Notes: generated by a model from the letters alone, not told the origin. A stretch of DNA of 64,000 bases from JBFGCM01 sp041581135 (GCA_041581135.1 JBFGCM010000002.1:1-64000); one strand, 5' to 3'. Numbered from the stretch's first letter, positions 41,623 to 51,282 are shown. Made by a program: numbers and translations.

Positions 41623-42464
41623 GGGGCCTCCCCATCGTGCTCGCTGCCACGGAGAAGAATCCCGTCTTCGGTGAGCTCGGCGTGAGCCCGCTCGTAGATG
41701 CCTGCGGCCAGCAGCATGTCGCGCGGGATGCGCACCGATCCGGCAGAATCCACGGCGAGCAACTCGCGCGTCATGCCGCGCTGGGTCTCGGTGAGCACCC
41801 GCCCGTCGGCGAGCCTGACCACCCGATCACTCCGGTTGGCGAGGGCAACCTCGTGAGTCACCACGAGCACGCTCAGCCCGCCGTCATGACAGAGCCGTCG
41901 CAGCAGTTCGTAGATCTCCAACGAGGTCTCGGTGTCCAGCTCCCCGGTCGGCTCATCGGCCAGCAGCAACCTGGGCGCCATCGCGAGGGCGACACACAAC
42001 GCCAGGCGCTGCTGCTCGCCCCCGGAGAGATCGTGCACGGTGGCGAACGCATGGTTCCGCATGCCGGTGGCTTCGAGCAGCGCCAGCGCACGTTGGCGGC
42101 GTTTGCGCCTACCCACCCCAGCGAGCAGCATCGGCAGCTCGACGTTGGCGATCGCCTTCAGATACGGAAGCAGGTTCCGGGTGAAGTCCTGCCAGAGGAA
42201 CCCCACCGAGCCGCGGTAGTGCCGGGTGAGACCCGCCTGGGTCATCTCGGTGAGATCGGCACCGGACACCATGACCTGCCCCGCAGACGGCAGCTCCAAG
42301 CCGGCGAGGATCTTGAGCAACGTCGACTTGCCGGCACCGGACTTGCCCACCACCGACACGAACTCGCCCACTTCCATGGTGAAGTCGAGTCCCTGCAGGG
42401 CGACCACCTCCAGCGCCCCCTGCTTGTGGATCTTGATGAGGTTGCTGCACTCGATGATCGGCAT
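41619..42464 (-). CDS. ABC transporter ATPase with AbrB-like tail
   Basis: A 281-residue MacB/LolD-type ATPase. Walker A GKSGAGKST, Q-loop FLWQDFTRNLLPYL, signature LSGGEQQRLALCVAL, Walker B LLLADEPTGELDTE. After the core, residues about 230-270 read VDSAGSVRIPRDML, AAGIYERAHAELTEDG and ILLRG, which resembles a SpoVT/AbrB-like swapped hairpin, an arrangement seen in other actinobacterial ABC ATPases. It overlaps the partner ATPase by 4 nt and shares a base with the permease start region. The tail may mediate pairing; not established. Confidence 0.88.
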   Translation of the reverse strand: MPIIECSNLIKIHKQGALEVVALQGLDFTMEVGEFVSVVGKSGAGKSTLLKILAGLELPSAGQVMVSGADLTEMTQAGLTRHYRGSVGFLWQDFTRNLLPYLKAIANVELPMLLAGVGRRKRRQRALALLEATGMRNHAFATVHDLSGGEQQRLALCVALAMAPRLLLADEPTGELDTETSLEIYELLRRLCHDGGLSVLVVTHEVALANRSDRVVRLADGRVLTETQRGMTRELLAVDSAGSVRIPRDMLLAAGIYERAHAELTEDGILLRGSEHDGEAP

Positions 42465-45400
42465 CAGCGCTCCACCTCCCTCAGGACCTCACTCATCCTG
42501 GTAGCGGACACCCGGCGCGTGGCCCACACCACCGAGGCGATGAGGAGCGCGCCGACCACGGCCACGTATCCCGCCAGCATGGCGGGCTCGATCTCGAGCA
42601 AGACCTTCGGGATGATCTCGTCCGCAGTCTCACCGAGCTGGAGGAAGGGGATCATCAGCCACATCAATCCGATGCCGGCCGAGACCCCGACGATCGCTCC
42701 CAAGCCGAGGACGGCGAGCTGCTCGACCGCGAACGTGGAGGCCACTCCGCTACGACCAAAGCCGAGGGCACGCAACACGCCCATCTCGCGGGCGCGCCTC
42801 GCCACTGCGAGCAGCACGTAACCGGTGACGCCGGCCAGTGCCAGGATGACGCCGGTGAGCGCACCGACGAAGAGGATCGCCACGAGGCCGACCTGCACCG
42901 GACGGCTGGAGAAGTCGGCGGCGACACTCCGCACGGTGACCGTCTGTTCGATCTCGTCCCCGTAGGTGGCGGCGAGCTGCCGGGCCACGGCATCAGAATC
43001 GGTGGCATTCGCCCATATCTCGTCGGGCAGCAGGGGTCGCGCCGGTGTGGTGGCGAAGCTCCACGTCGGGGTGGTGTTGACCCAGTGGTTGAAGGCGTCG
43101 AGGTCGATCACCATCGCCCCCTGGGTGGAGCGGCTGACCATCGTCGGCACGAGGTCGACAAGACCCGCCATCACCCCGGGGATGCTCAGCGTGTCCACCC
43201 CGAACGCGGCTTCGCTGCCGACAGAGAGTCCGGCGATGGCGGCCGCTTCGCGATCGAGCAGCACCCGGATGGGTTCGGGAGCTTTGGCGAGGTGCGGCAC
43301 GGACGCCAGTCGAGTGCGGGTGGGAAGCACCCACATGTCCACCTCCCCGGCACCGACCAGCGGCGAGGTGGCGAGCTCCTGGGCACTGGGAGGTGTCGCC
43401 CCGGGGGGCAGCTCGGAGTAGTACTCCTCGACGGCGAAGTCCGCATCGGGCGCCCGGTCGCCCGATCTGATCTCCAGCCCGGCAGTGGCCGTGAGCTCGG
43501 CGGCGATCTCACTACCGAGGTTCGCCTCGCCGCCGGCCGTCTCGGCCCTCCAGTCTTGGACGAGCACTCGGGACTGGCGCAAGGTGGTGGTACCCGCCGG
43601 CTGGTCGAGCTCCAGCCACATGGCCACCATCGTCACCGGTGCGGGGATCTCTCCGTCGGGCCGGTCCACCACCGACGACGTGGTGGTCAAGGGTATCCGC
43701 ACGGTCCGCCACTCGGTGTCGGTGAAGCTCTGATCGGCGGCCAGCGTCCACGGGAGGCCGTTGGCGTCGAACACCCTGATCAGCAGCCGCAGCGAAGTGT
43801 CAGGGGCGTTGTCACCAAGCGTCTCCTGCTCCGCCCAGGGACGGGGTACGACGATGCCATCGACGGCGATGGCCGAGGTGGCGGCGAGCTCGACACCCAC
43901 ATCGGGAGGGGCGCCGTCGGGACGCAGGTTGCCCAACAGCTCCGCTGCGGTGTCGGCACCGAAGTCGCCCCGCCACTTCACCACCTGCGCGAAGTCGTCG
44001 GGCCGAACGGCCAGGAGCTCGGCGCGGCGGGACGACAGACGAGGGGCACCGGTGGAGCGGAACACCGCCGCGGTGTCGATGGTCTCGGGTGCATCGACGA
44101 AGCCGATGCCAGGGGCCACCATCCGGACGTCGGCACCGGCCGCATACTCGGCCCGGTCCTGGAACGATGCCTCCAAGGTGAACGCGTAGGTGAGGGCAAA
44201 CGCACCGAACCCCGTCGTCAGCCACACCAACAGGGCCAGCCTGCCGTACGGAATGGGGTTGCGGCCCAGGTGCCAACCCGGAAGCGACATCGCCAGGCCG
44301 GGCAGCTTGGTCATCAGCCAACCGACGAAGCGCAGCAGGAAGGGCAGGACGCGGAGCAGCAGCAGTGCCCCCGCCAGCAGGAAGAGCGCCGGCGCCACGA
44401 TCGCCAACGTGTTGAGACGGGCCTCTCCGTCTTCGATCACGATGAACCCGGCCTGGGCGAGTTGCACCAAGAGCACCGCGGCCAGGATCACCAGGAACAC
44501 GTCGATGTAGTAGCGCTGCCATACCGACACCCGAGTGGGCCGTGCCGCCAGACTCCGCAACTCCAGCACCGAGCGCCGGGCGAAGGGGAGCACGGCCAGG
44601 CCCATCGTGACGAAGGTCAACACGGCGCCGGCGACGATGAACGGGGCCAGCGACTGGGTCTGGGCGACCTCGAGCGGCTCCCCGCCGGTCAAGTCGGACA
44701 ACGGTGGCACTCGGCCCGTGAGTCCGACGAGGAATCTGGCCACCAGCGGGGCCAGAAAGGCCGCCAGCACGGCGATGAGCGCCGACTGGGCGAGGTGGAT
44801 GCCCACGGTCTGCCAGGAGCTGGCGCCGCGGGTACGGAGGAGTGCCATCTCCGGTGCCTCGCGTTCGAGGGTCAAGGCGGCCGTATAGATGAGGAAGTAC
44901 AGCGCCCCGCCGACGATGAGCGTGAGCATGGCGAGGATCGGTCCGGCGAACACCGCGGACCTGGTGTCGAACCGGTCCAAGAGGAGCGGCAGGTTCGTGT
45001 CGGTAGCGATACCCAGATCCCTGGCGACATCCGCCGAGTAGTTGTTGATGGCACTGCGGACCGGGTCGATGCCCTCCAGGTCCAGACTGTCGCGGTCGAA
45101 TGCCATGAACCAGCGCTGGGTCGCATCAACTCCGCTGAATCCCTTGGTCTCCCGCAGCCAGGGGTCGGTATCGGCGACCCGGCTGCGCAATCCGGACCAC
45201 ACGTCGAACGTCTCCTGCGGGACGTAGATCAGGCCATTCGGCGCGGTCACGCCCCAGAACACCGACCCTGGGTCTGTGGCCCGTGCCACCGCAGCCACCT
45301 CGATGACCTCGAACTGATCCGGCCCACCGGCGAAGGGCCGAATGATGGAGGTGTCGCCCGGCGCCAACCCGGTGAGGCGAGCGAGGTCTTCGCCGATGGC

Positions 45401-45997
45401 GATGCGGAGCCGGCCGCTCCCGGCCAGGTCCGCATCAGTGCCGGGCCACTCGCCGGCGATGACCTCCAACCGGTCAACAATGTCGGGGGCGCTGACGATA
45501 CGGCTCTGGGTGGCCTCCTGCGGGGGGGTGGGCCAGGGAGCTGTCGGTAGCTCGAGCTCGTCGAGAGTGCCCGTCGCTTGCGCTTCGGTCACCAATCGCT
45601 CCACCTCGGCCTGCCACTCGAACGCCAGCGCTTCCCAATCGACGGCGCCACCGGTGGGGATGAACAGGAACTCTCGACTCGACGTGCGCTCCTCAGCCGG
45701 CGCGTACCAGGGTCGTAGTCGCTCCTCGGCGGTGACGACCGAGGCGCGGGCAGCCGCCGCTTGATCGGCCTCATAGGCCGTGGTGGTGAGTCGAGAGGCC
45801 ACGTCGACATCGGCGGCCGGTGCGTTGCGGACGGTGAACAGCAGGTCGATGGCAGCCACCGAGGCGTCGTAGAGCGGCACGATGACGAGCAGGGCGGTCA
45901 CCAGGGTCGCGCCGAGGAACGATCCGAGCAGGATGCCACGCTTCGCCCACAGGCGTCGCACCACGAGCCCGAGGTAGGTCGTGAGCCTCAGTAACAC
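42464..45997 (-). CDS. Large FtsX-like ABC permease
   Basis: A 1177-residue membrane protein with about ten helices. The first helix (about 15-45) is followed by a large extracytoplasmic domain; a four-helix block around 355-620 holds LMLRTRGASSWQTV-type residues (ALLRTRGASSWQTVGIH), the FtsX/MacB membrane signature, then a second extracellular region and a C-terminal block with REMGVLRALGFGRSGVAST, the second FtsX signature. Such permeases shift lipids, peptides or lipoproteins rather than small solutes. GTG 45997 is followed by a rare TTA codon. Two ATPase genes follow in the operon. Divergent from an anchored-protein pair. Confidence 0.9.
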   Translation of the reverse strand: MLLRLTTYLGLVVRRLWAKRGILLGSFLGATLVTALLVIVPLYDASVAAIDLLFTVRNAPAADVDVASRLTTTAYEADQAAAARASVVTAEERLRPWYAPAEERTSSREFLFIPTGGAVDWEALAFEWQAEVERLVTEAQATGTLDELELPTAPWPTPPQEATQSRIVSAPDIVDRLEVIAGEWPGTDADLAGSGRLRIAIGEDLARLTGLAPGDTSIIRPFAGGPDQFEVIEVAAVARATDPGSVFWGVTAPNGLIYVPQETFDVWSGLRSRVADTDPWLRETKGFSGVDATQRWFMAFDRDSLDLEGIDPVRSAINNYSADVARDLGIATDTNLPLLLDRFDTRSAVFAGPILAMLTLIVGGALYFLIYTAALTLEREAPEMALLRTRGASSWQTVGIHLAQSALIAVLAAFLAPLVARFLVGLTGRVPPLSDLTGGEPLEVAQTQSLAPFIVAGAVLTFVTMGLAVLPFARRSVLELRSLAARPTRVSVWQRYYIDVFLVILAAVLLVQLAQAGFIVIEDGEARLNTLAIVAPALFLLAGALLLLRVLPFLLRFVGWLMTKLPGLAMSLPGWHLGRNPIPYGRLALLVWLTTGFGAFALTYAFTLEASFQDRAEYAAGADVRMVAPGIGFVDAPETIDTAAVFRSTGAPRLSSRRAELLAVRPDDFAQVVKWRGDFGADTAAELLGNLRPDGAPPDVGVELAATSAIAVDGIVVPRPWAEQETLGDNAPDTSLRLLIRVFDANGLPWTLAADQSFTDTEWRTVRIPLTTTSSVVDRPDGEIPAPVTMVAMWLELDQPAGTTTLRQSRVLVQDWRAETAGGEANLGSEIAAELTATAGLEIRSGDRAPDADFAVEEYYSELPPGATPPSAQELATSPLVGAGEVDMWVLPTRTRLASVPHLAKAPEPIRVLLDREAAAIAGLSVGSEAAFGVDTLSIPGVMAGLVDLVPTMVSRSTQGAMVIDLDAFNHWVNTTPTWSFATTPARPLLPDEIWANATDSDAVARQLAATYGDEIEQTVTVRSVAADFSSRPVQVGLVAILFVGALTGVILALAGVTGYVLLAVARRAREMGVLRALGFGRSGVASTFAVEQLAVLGLGAIVGVSAGIGLMWLMIPFLQLGETADEIIPKVLLEIEPAMLAGYVAVVGALLIASVVWATRRVSATRMSEVLREVER

Positions 45998-46069
45998 CGT
46001 TTGCCTCCGGACCGCTACTTCAGCGGCCTCAGTAGGCTACCTGGGCATGAGTCCCACCGTCCGGATCGC

Positions 46070-46924
46070 GTGAACGCAACGGGGGGAGCCGCCGTCGGAG
46101 TCGTGGCCGGCGCTCTGCTGGCCATCGCCGGGCTCTGGCTGGGCGCACGCGGATCCGATGCGCCGGCCCTGCTGCCGGGATCCACGACCACCACGACGCC
46201 TGCCGCCCTGACGGCCGTGCCATGGTTCGACGCCAACGAGGTCGTGCTCGGATCGAGCATTCTGATACCGACGGAGCTCACGGTCGACGGCACCGAGGTG
46301 ACCCTCGATTTCCAGATGGAAGACCTCGCTCCCCCCACGCTCGGCACCGAGGTCGACTTCGACACCTGGCCGTCCTTCCGGCAGCGGCCCAACACCGAGT
46401 TCAACCTGGTGGCACCCATCGCATGGACGCTCACCACGAGCGGCGGGGTGGAGATCCCCGGTAGCACCGCCAACGTCCGAGCCACCACGGCCCGCTTCTC
46501 GGTTCCCGAGGAGTTCGCGGCTTCAGACATCGGCGAAATCCGGCTGGACACCTACCGGCAGCGTGTGCCGATGGTCTACGACATCGACATCTCGTCCGGC
46601 GATCGAAGTGCCAACGTGCTCGACGACACGGTGAGCATCTCCTTGGTAGACGTCGTGGAACAAGCAACCGGAACGGTCTACCGATTCCAGGTGGACCACG
46701 ACCCGGCTGCGTTCATCGCCACCGGCTTGTTGATCGGCGACGATGCGCTGCTCTTCGGCAGGGGTCCGGGTTGGGTGAGCTTCGGCATCAACGAGGACAC
46801 CCTCCAGCTCACCCACGAGTCGCCGACCCCCCTCGATGTGGTGCCCATCCGGGTGGTAACGAGCGCGTGGCTCGACATCTCTCGACCCCAGCCGATCCCG
46901 ATTGGAGGTCTGCGCGGCGCATGA
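46070..46924 (+). CDS. Membrane-anchored extracytoplasmic protein, paralogue A
   Basis: A 284-residue protein: a helix (about 6-26), a Thr-rich spacer and a beta-rich extracellular domain without known family. A short leader frame (MSPTVRIA) at 46047-46073 ends overlapping the GTG at 46070, which could couple translation. The C-terminal half shares plan and phrases with the next gene (VVEQATGTVYRF... ; IDTIDLQLEGGLIEWRF), so they are paralogues. Divergent from the big FtsX permease, with 72 bp between, suggesting partnership with that transporter. Function unknown. Confidence 0.7.
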   Translation: MNATGGAAVGVVAGALLAIAGLWLGARGSDAPALLPGSTTTTTPAALTAVPWFDANEVVLGSSILIPTELTVDGTEVTLDFQMEDLAPPTLGTEVDFDTWPSFRQRPNTEFNLVAPIAWTLTTSGGVEIPGSTANVRATTARFSVPEEFAASDIGEIRLDTYRQRVPMVYDIDISSGDRSANVLDDTVSISLVDVVEQATGTVYRFQVDHDPAAFIATGLLIGDDALLFGRGPGWVSFGINEDTLQLTHESPTPLDVVPIRVVTSAWLDISRPQPIPIGGLRGA

Positions 46925-47937
46925 GCGACGGCGACGCTTTCAAGGAGCTGCTGCAATCTCCGGTCGAGCCGAAGCGAGAACGCCGAACGCACCCGGATCC
47001 GGACGGCCGGCCACCGGGCACCGTGTGGGCGGCGCTCGCCGGCCTCCTCGTCGGTGGTCTCGTGGTGCTTGCCGGCTACTGGCTGGCCGACGGCGGCGAC
47101 GCCACGGCCATGCCCGAGGTGACCACGACGACGTCGACCGAGCCCGTCGTGGCCCCACCAGCCGACATCGACGCGTTCCCGCCGGGGTACGTCGCAGTCA
47201 ACGACCGAAGCGCGGTGCGTGTGGAACGGGTGCTCCTGCGTCCCGACGAGGCCATCGTGTCGATGACCGTTGCGGTGCGGCGTGGTCTCGACCCCGAAGC
47301 CACTGCGGGGTTCTGGGGCGGCACGTGGGAGCTCCTGACGGGCGATGGCGTCGCCATCCCATCGGAGGCGGAGGCGTTCGATCCGCTCGCCAAGGGTGCC
47401 TTCAGCGTGCGCTTCCCCGGAAGCTTCACCGCAAACGACCTCGAGGGCATCCGGCTGACCGGCGAGGCGTTGCGCACCACGATGGCGCTGGAGACCAGCA
47501 TGGCCGATCAACCCCTGCCGTTCGCCGAGCCGGAGAGCGATCGATTCGACCTCGACGGCAGCGTCGACCTGGTGATCGACACGATCGACCTGCAGCTGGA
47601 AGGTGGGCTCATCGAATGGCGCTTCGAGGGTGACGACCGGGTACAAGGATCGGTGTTGCCCACGGTGTCGCTCTGGACGCCGACGACGCCATCGGGCTTC
47701 CCGGGCGTCATGCCGGTGCGACACTTCAGCACGATCGCATCGGTGTTCGGCACCACGGTACCGGCGCCGTTCCCGCTGCATGGAGACATGCTGGTGTTGG
47801 ACCCCACCGAGATCAGCGAACCGGGCTCGATCAACCGCATCGAGATCGACTGGGCGGTGACCTGGTTCAACTACATCGACGCCGACGTCGAGATCGCGCT
47901 CGGCGACGCCCCGGTGGTCGTTGTCGACTCCGGCTGA
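46921..47937 (+). CDS. Membrane-anchored extracytoplasmic protein, paralogue B
   Basis: A 338-residue protein with a charged cytoplasmic head (KELLQSPVEPKRERR), one helix (about 35-55), a Thr-rich spacer (TTTTSTEP) and a beta-rich outer domain similar in plan to the preceding gene. ATG 46921 overlaps that gene's stop by 4 nt. The paired, adjacent and similarly built proteins may work as a complex near the FtsX permease. No family recognised; no catalytic motif visible. It converges on the oligopeptide-type ATPase. Confidence 0.72.
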   Translation: MSDGDAFKELLQSPVEPKRERRTHPDPDGRPPGTVWAALAGLLVGGLVVLAGYWLADGGDATAMPEVTTTTSTEPVVAPPADIDAFPPGYVAVNDRSAVRVERVLLRPDEAIVSMTVAVRRGLDPEATAGFWGGTWELLTGDGVAIPSEAEAFDPLAKGAFSVRFPGSFTANDLEGIRLTGEALRTTMALETSMADQPLPFAEPESDRFDLDGSVDLVIDTIDLQLEGGLIEWRFEGDDRVQGSVLPTVSLWTPTTPSGFPGVMPVRHFSTIASVFGTTVPAPFPLHGDMLVLDPTEISEPGSINRIEIDWAVTWFNYIDADVEIALGDAPVVVVDSG

Positions 47938-47941
47938 GCGC

Positions 47942-49027
47942 TCAGCCCACCCCATCCAGCAGAAGCTCGTTGGCCCGGAAGCACCGCACCTCGGTGGCGT
48001 CCACCATGACCGGTTCGGGGCGCTCCGTGCGGCAGCGATCGACGACATAGGGGCAGCGGGGCGAGTAGGCGCAGCCTTCGGGCAGGTCGTCGAGCTCGGG
48101 CGCATCGCCCTCGATGGGCTTCAACCGCTCTCTGAAGCCCGGCATCGAGTTGAGCAGACCCTCGGTGTATGGGTGCTTCGGCACGTGGAAGATGTCCTCC
48201 ACCGGACCCAACTCGACGATCTTGCCGGCGTACACGACGCCGACCCGGTCCGCCATGGCGGCGACACGAGCAAGGTCGTGGGTGACCAAGATCATCGCCA
48301 TTCCCCGTTTCGCCCGAAGGTCGTCGATGAGTGACGCCACCGCCGATGCCACGGTGGCGTCGAGGCCCGACAGCGGCTCGTCGGCGAGCAACAGCTTGGG
48401 GTCGGACAGCAACGCGGCCGCCAGCATCGCCCGCTGCGCCTCACCGCGGGACATCTGGTACGAGAACGAGAAGAACTTGCGGCGCTTGGTGAGCCGCACC
48501 TCGCCCAGGGCGTCGAGGACCCGCTGGCGTACCTCGTCCTCGGTGAGCTCGGTGTGAGCCTCGAGCACCTCGCCACTCTGCTCACCGATCATCTGGGTGG
48601 GATCCCACGCCGCAACCGCATCCTGGAACAGCACACCGATCCCCGTGCCCATGATCTCCCGCCACTCCGCGTCCTTCAACTCGCCCAACACCTGGGTGGC
48701 GTGCGACGCCTTCTTGGCGCCCTTGCGAGGCACCACCCGCCCGGCGAAGGTGGTCTGCCCTGCAATGGCCTTGACGCCATGGGGCAGCAACCCGACGCCG
48801 CCGAGCAGCATCAACGTCTTGCCGGACCCCGATTCGCCCACCAGAGCGAGCGTCTCGCCGGCGTTCACCGAGAAGGAGACATCGGAGATGAGCTCCACCC
48901 AGCCGTCGGACTCCTCGGGATCACGTCCCATCCAGGTCTGCCACCGGCTGCGCTTCGGCGGAGCCTCGCCGGGCCGGCCGAACGCGGCCACCGAGAGGCC
49001 TTTGACCTCATAGAGCGGCTGGGGCAC
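47942..49027 (-). CDS. Oligopeptide/dipeptide-type ABC ATPase, orphan
   Basis: A 361-residue ATPase of the OppD/DppD class. The first 65 residues are divergent with a basic patch (EAPPKRSRWQTWMGRD); Walker A GESGSGKT is typical, but the signature reads YQMSRGEAQRAML rather than LSGG-type. Walker B LLLADEPLSGLD and H-loop VTHDLARVA are intact. The C-terminal oligo_HPY domain has GCAYSPRCPYVVDRCR cysteines expected of a 4Fe-4S or structural site in DppD. GTG 49027 follows GAGGAGG. No permease or binding protein neighbours it, so it is an orphan here. Confidence 0.88.
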   Translation of the reverse strand: MPQPLYEVKGLSVAAFGRPGEAPPKRSRWQTWMGRDPEESDGWVELISDVSFSVNAGETLALVGESGSGKTLMLLGGVGLLPHGVKAIAGQTTFAGRVVPRKGAKKASHATQVLGELKDAEWREIMGTGIGVLFQDAVAAWDPTQMIGEQSGEVLEAHTELTEDEVRQRVLDALGEVRLTKRRKFFSFSYQMSRGEAQRAMLAAALLSDPKLLLADEPLSGLDATVASAVASLIDDLRAKRGMAMILVTHDLARVAAMADRVGVVYAGKIVELGPVEDIFHVPKHPYTEGLLNSMPGFRERLKPIEGDAPELDDLPEGCAYSPRCPYVVDRCRTERPEPVMVDATEVRCFRANELLLDGVG

Positions 49028-49519
49028 CGACCACCTCCTCAGTCGACGGGTCGATCGCAGCGAAGGTGCCAACCTGCCAGCACCAGCGTCACACCGATCC
49101 ATCCCAGGCTATCGGGTGCCTCGGGAGGACCGCTCGACGTCGATGAGGATTCAGTGGCCGGGGCGCTGATCTGGTGCACGAGACCGGCGCGATGAGGGGC
49201 ATGCGGCCCCGCGACACGGCAACGGCGGACGGGACCCCGGGAGGCTCGCAGCCGCCTCGATCGGGGGAGCACAGGAGGGGGGCTAGTGCGTCGGCGCGAG
49301 CCACGAATGATCCATCTTCTGGCTCAAGTTGGCGGAGCAATGGCCGATACATGACTCAACAACTCGACCGGTGTTCCACTCCACCCGGATAAACCGGAGG
49401 TTCCCTTCCCTCCGACTCCTCCTCAGTTCATCGGTCGACAGGAACGGCCCTTCCGCCACGGAGGGCCGTTCCGCGTTGCTGGGTACGGTTGTGCTCGCAC
49501 GCGACGAGAACGGACCTGC
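49028..49519. other. 492-bp spacer with no supported gene
   Basis: No convincing coding frame. On the minus strand a short frame (49039-49272) encodes a Ser/Thr stretch followed by one hydrophobic segment and a basic end; this could be the decayed tail of a secreted protein but has no start or body. A strong 11-bp hairpin is noted at 49441-49472. The spacer separates the ATPase gene from the divergent acetyltransferase and should hold both promoters, though none was assigned. Confidence 0.5.
49441..49472. terminator. 11-bp perfect hairpin
   Basis: Arms GGAACGGCCCT and AGGGCCGTTCC with a 10-nt loop. No T-tract follows. It is 48 bp before an acetyltransferase gene; it may terminate upstream reading or act in the 5' leader. 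Confidence 0.5.
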
Positions 49520-50425
49520 ATGGACCTCACCTTCGAGCCCCTTGGGGACGATCACCTCGCCGATGCACTCGCCTTCCTGCGTTCGGCCAATCCGTTCTCA
49601 CAGCGCACGTGGGGATGGGACACAGGCCGGTTCATCGACTGGCGGTGGGGCTCCAACACCCTTCGGTCGGACGACAGCCCCGGCTTCTTCGCCCGTCATG
49701 GCGCCGTCATGCGGTACGAGAGACGCATTGTGGGACTCGTCATCTCCGAGGTCGGCGCCGACGACCACTGCGTCCTCACCGCGCTACCGGACCGATCCCT
49801 CCTCGCCGCTGCGCTCACGTGGCTCATCAACCGCCACGACGGCGACTCGTTGGTGCTCTATCCATCGGATGACGCCGGCTGGGTCCACGGGGTCCTCACC
49901 GATCTCGGGTTCGATCGAGGCGAGGTCGCCGGGCTCGAGTGGGGCTACGACCTGACCACGCTCGACGCCGCCGGCCCCGATCCCGCAGGATTCGTCATCG
50001 ACACGCTCTCGCATGATCGGAGCGCCGACTTCGCGGGAATCGACCAATGCCTCGAGGGAGCCTTCGGCGGGATGCGAGATCGGGTCCGAGTCCTGCGCAG
50101 CCTCGAGACCAACCCACTGTTCCGGCCCGAGCTCAACGTCGTGGCTCGCCATCCCGAAGGTCGTATTGCCGCATACTGCCGGGGCACCGTTGACCCCGAC
50201 TCGGGAGTCTGTGGCATCGATCCGGTCGCCACGCATCCGGACTTCCAGGGTCGCGGTCTCGGCGCGGCCGTCGTACGGAAGTGCTTCACCACCCAACGCG
50301 AACTCGGTGGCACGACGAGCTACATCGGATCCGCACCTGAGGGCTCACCGGGGAGTCGCCTGTACCGATCCCTCGATCCGATCTCGGTGACGAGCCACTC
50401 CACGTGGACACGACCTGCGAACTGA
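49520..50425 (+). CDS. GNAT-family acetyltransferase, two-domain
   Basis: A 301-residue protein. The first half (about 1-150) has a divergent GNAT-like fold; the second half has a clear acetyl-CoA site VATHPDFQGRGLGAAVVRK (about 235-253) within VVARHPEGRIAAYCRG and a matching beta4-alpha3 arrangement. Such tandem-GNAT proteins resemble MshD-like enzymes, but the mycothiol assignment is not justified by motif alone. ATG 49520 is the natural start. Substrate unknown. It converges with the DMT transporter gene. Confidence 0.78.
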   Translation: MDLTFEPLGDDHLADALAFLRSANPFSQRTWGWDTGRFIDWRWGSNTLRSDDSPGFFARHGAVMRYERRIVGLVISEVGADDHCVLTALPDRSLLAAALTWLINRHDGDSLVLYPSDDAGWVHGVLTDLGFDRGEVAGLEWGYDLTTLDAAGPDPAGFVIDTLSHDRSADFAGIDQCLEGAFGGMRDRVRVLRSLETNPLFRPELNVVARHPEGRIAAYCRGTVDPDSGVCGIDPVATHPDFQGRGLGAAVVRKCFTTQRELGGTTSYIGSAPEGSPGSRLYRSLDPISVTSHSTWTRPAN

Positions 50426-50451
50426 CCCGGCGACCGGGCAACCGTAGGCGG

Positions 50452-51282
50452 CTACGACACGGCGATCAGGATCGTGCCGGTGACCGCCAGCACGGCGGCG
50501 GCGATGTGCCGGCCGGTGACATGCTCCCGGAGCATCCGATACCCGCCGAAGACGCCGATCAATGCTGACGTCTCGCGGACCCCGGCAACCAGGCCGAGCG
50601 GTGCCAGCAGCGCCGCCACCATCACCAGCGCGTAGGCACCCGCCGAACCGATGCCTCCGAACACGACCTCCCTCCACTGCGTGCGAACGTGCCGCACCGC
50701 CGACGCCATACCCCGGCGGACCAGCACCACCGCCGTCCACACGGCGCCGGTGAGCACGAACATGGTGCCGATGTATCGGATGGCTTCGTCACCGGCGCGA
50801 ACGCCGGCACCGTCGACGGTGGTGTACGAGGCGATGGCGAGGCCGGTGAGCAGTGCCCAGCCCACGCCGGAGCCCACGCCGGCGGTGAGGGCGATCCCGA
50901 TGATGCCCAGCGACACGAGGGCGATGCCCACCCAGCCCAGCGCCGGCACCAGATCTCCGAGCCAGAGAACGCCCCCGACCGCCACCAGCAGCGGCGCCAC
51001 TCCGCGGGCGATGGGATAGATGACGGCGAGATCCGCCCGCTCATACGCCGCCACCAGCAGCGATCCGTACACCACATGGAGGATGGTGGTTGCCGCCAGG
51101 TAGGGGGCGGTGACCGGGTCCGGCAGGCCCAGGATCATCAGGACGGGGACGTTCAGGATCGCCGAGCCCAGCGTCACGGCCCAGAACGACAGCACCCGGT
51201 CGCGTCCAGCCTTGACCATGAGATTCCACCCGGCGTGCAACACCGCCGCCGCCAGCGCCAAGACCATCGCCGCGCCCGACAT
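50452..51282 (-). CDS. EamA/DMT-family transporter
   Basis: A 276-residue membrane protein with ten helices in two five-helix repeats. The first starts AAMVLALAAAVLHAGWNLMVK, typical EamA; the central ERADLAVIYPIARGVAPLLVA and the second repeat's RETSALIGVFGGYRML are conserved positions for the family. It probably exports metabolites or imports small solutes. ATG 51282 is preceded by GAGGAGG, much better than the longer upstream frame. Divergent from the DUF1801 gene. Confidence 0.9.
   Translation of the reverse strand: MSGAAMVLALAAAVLHAGWNLMVKAGRDRVLSFWAVTLGSAILNVPVLMILGLPDPVTAPYLAATTILHVVYGSLLVAAYERADLAVIYPIARGVAPLLVAVGGVLWLGDLVPALGWVGIALVSLGIIGIALTAGVGSGVGWALLTGLAIASYTTVDGAGVRAGDEAIRYIGTMFVLTGAVWTAVVLVRRGMASAVRHVRTQWREVVFGGIGSAGAYALVMVAALLAPLGLVAGVRETSALIGVFGGYRMLREHVTGRHIAAAVLAVTGTILIAVS

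Noticed and set aside
43085..45550. 821-residue plus-strand frame inside the FtsX permease
   Set aside because: Shadow of the permease coding strand; no domain and high Arg/Gly/Gln content.
49039..49272. Minus-strand short frame as a real secreted protein
   Set aside because: Lacks a signal peptide, RBS and body; only a Ser/Thr stretch plus one hydrophobic segment.
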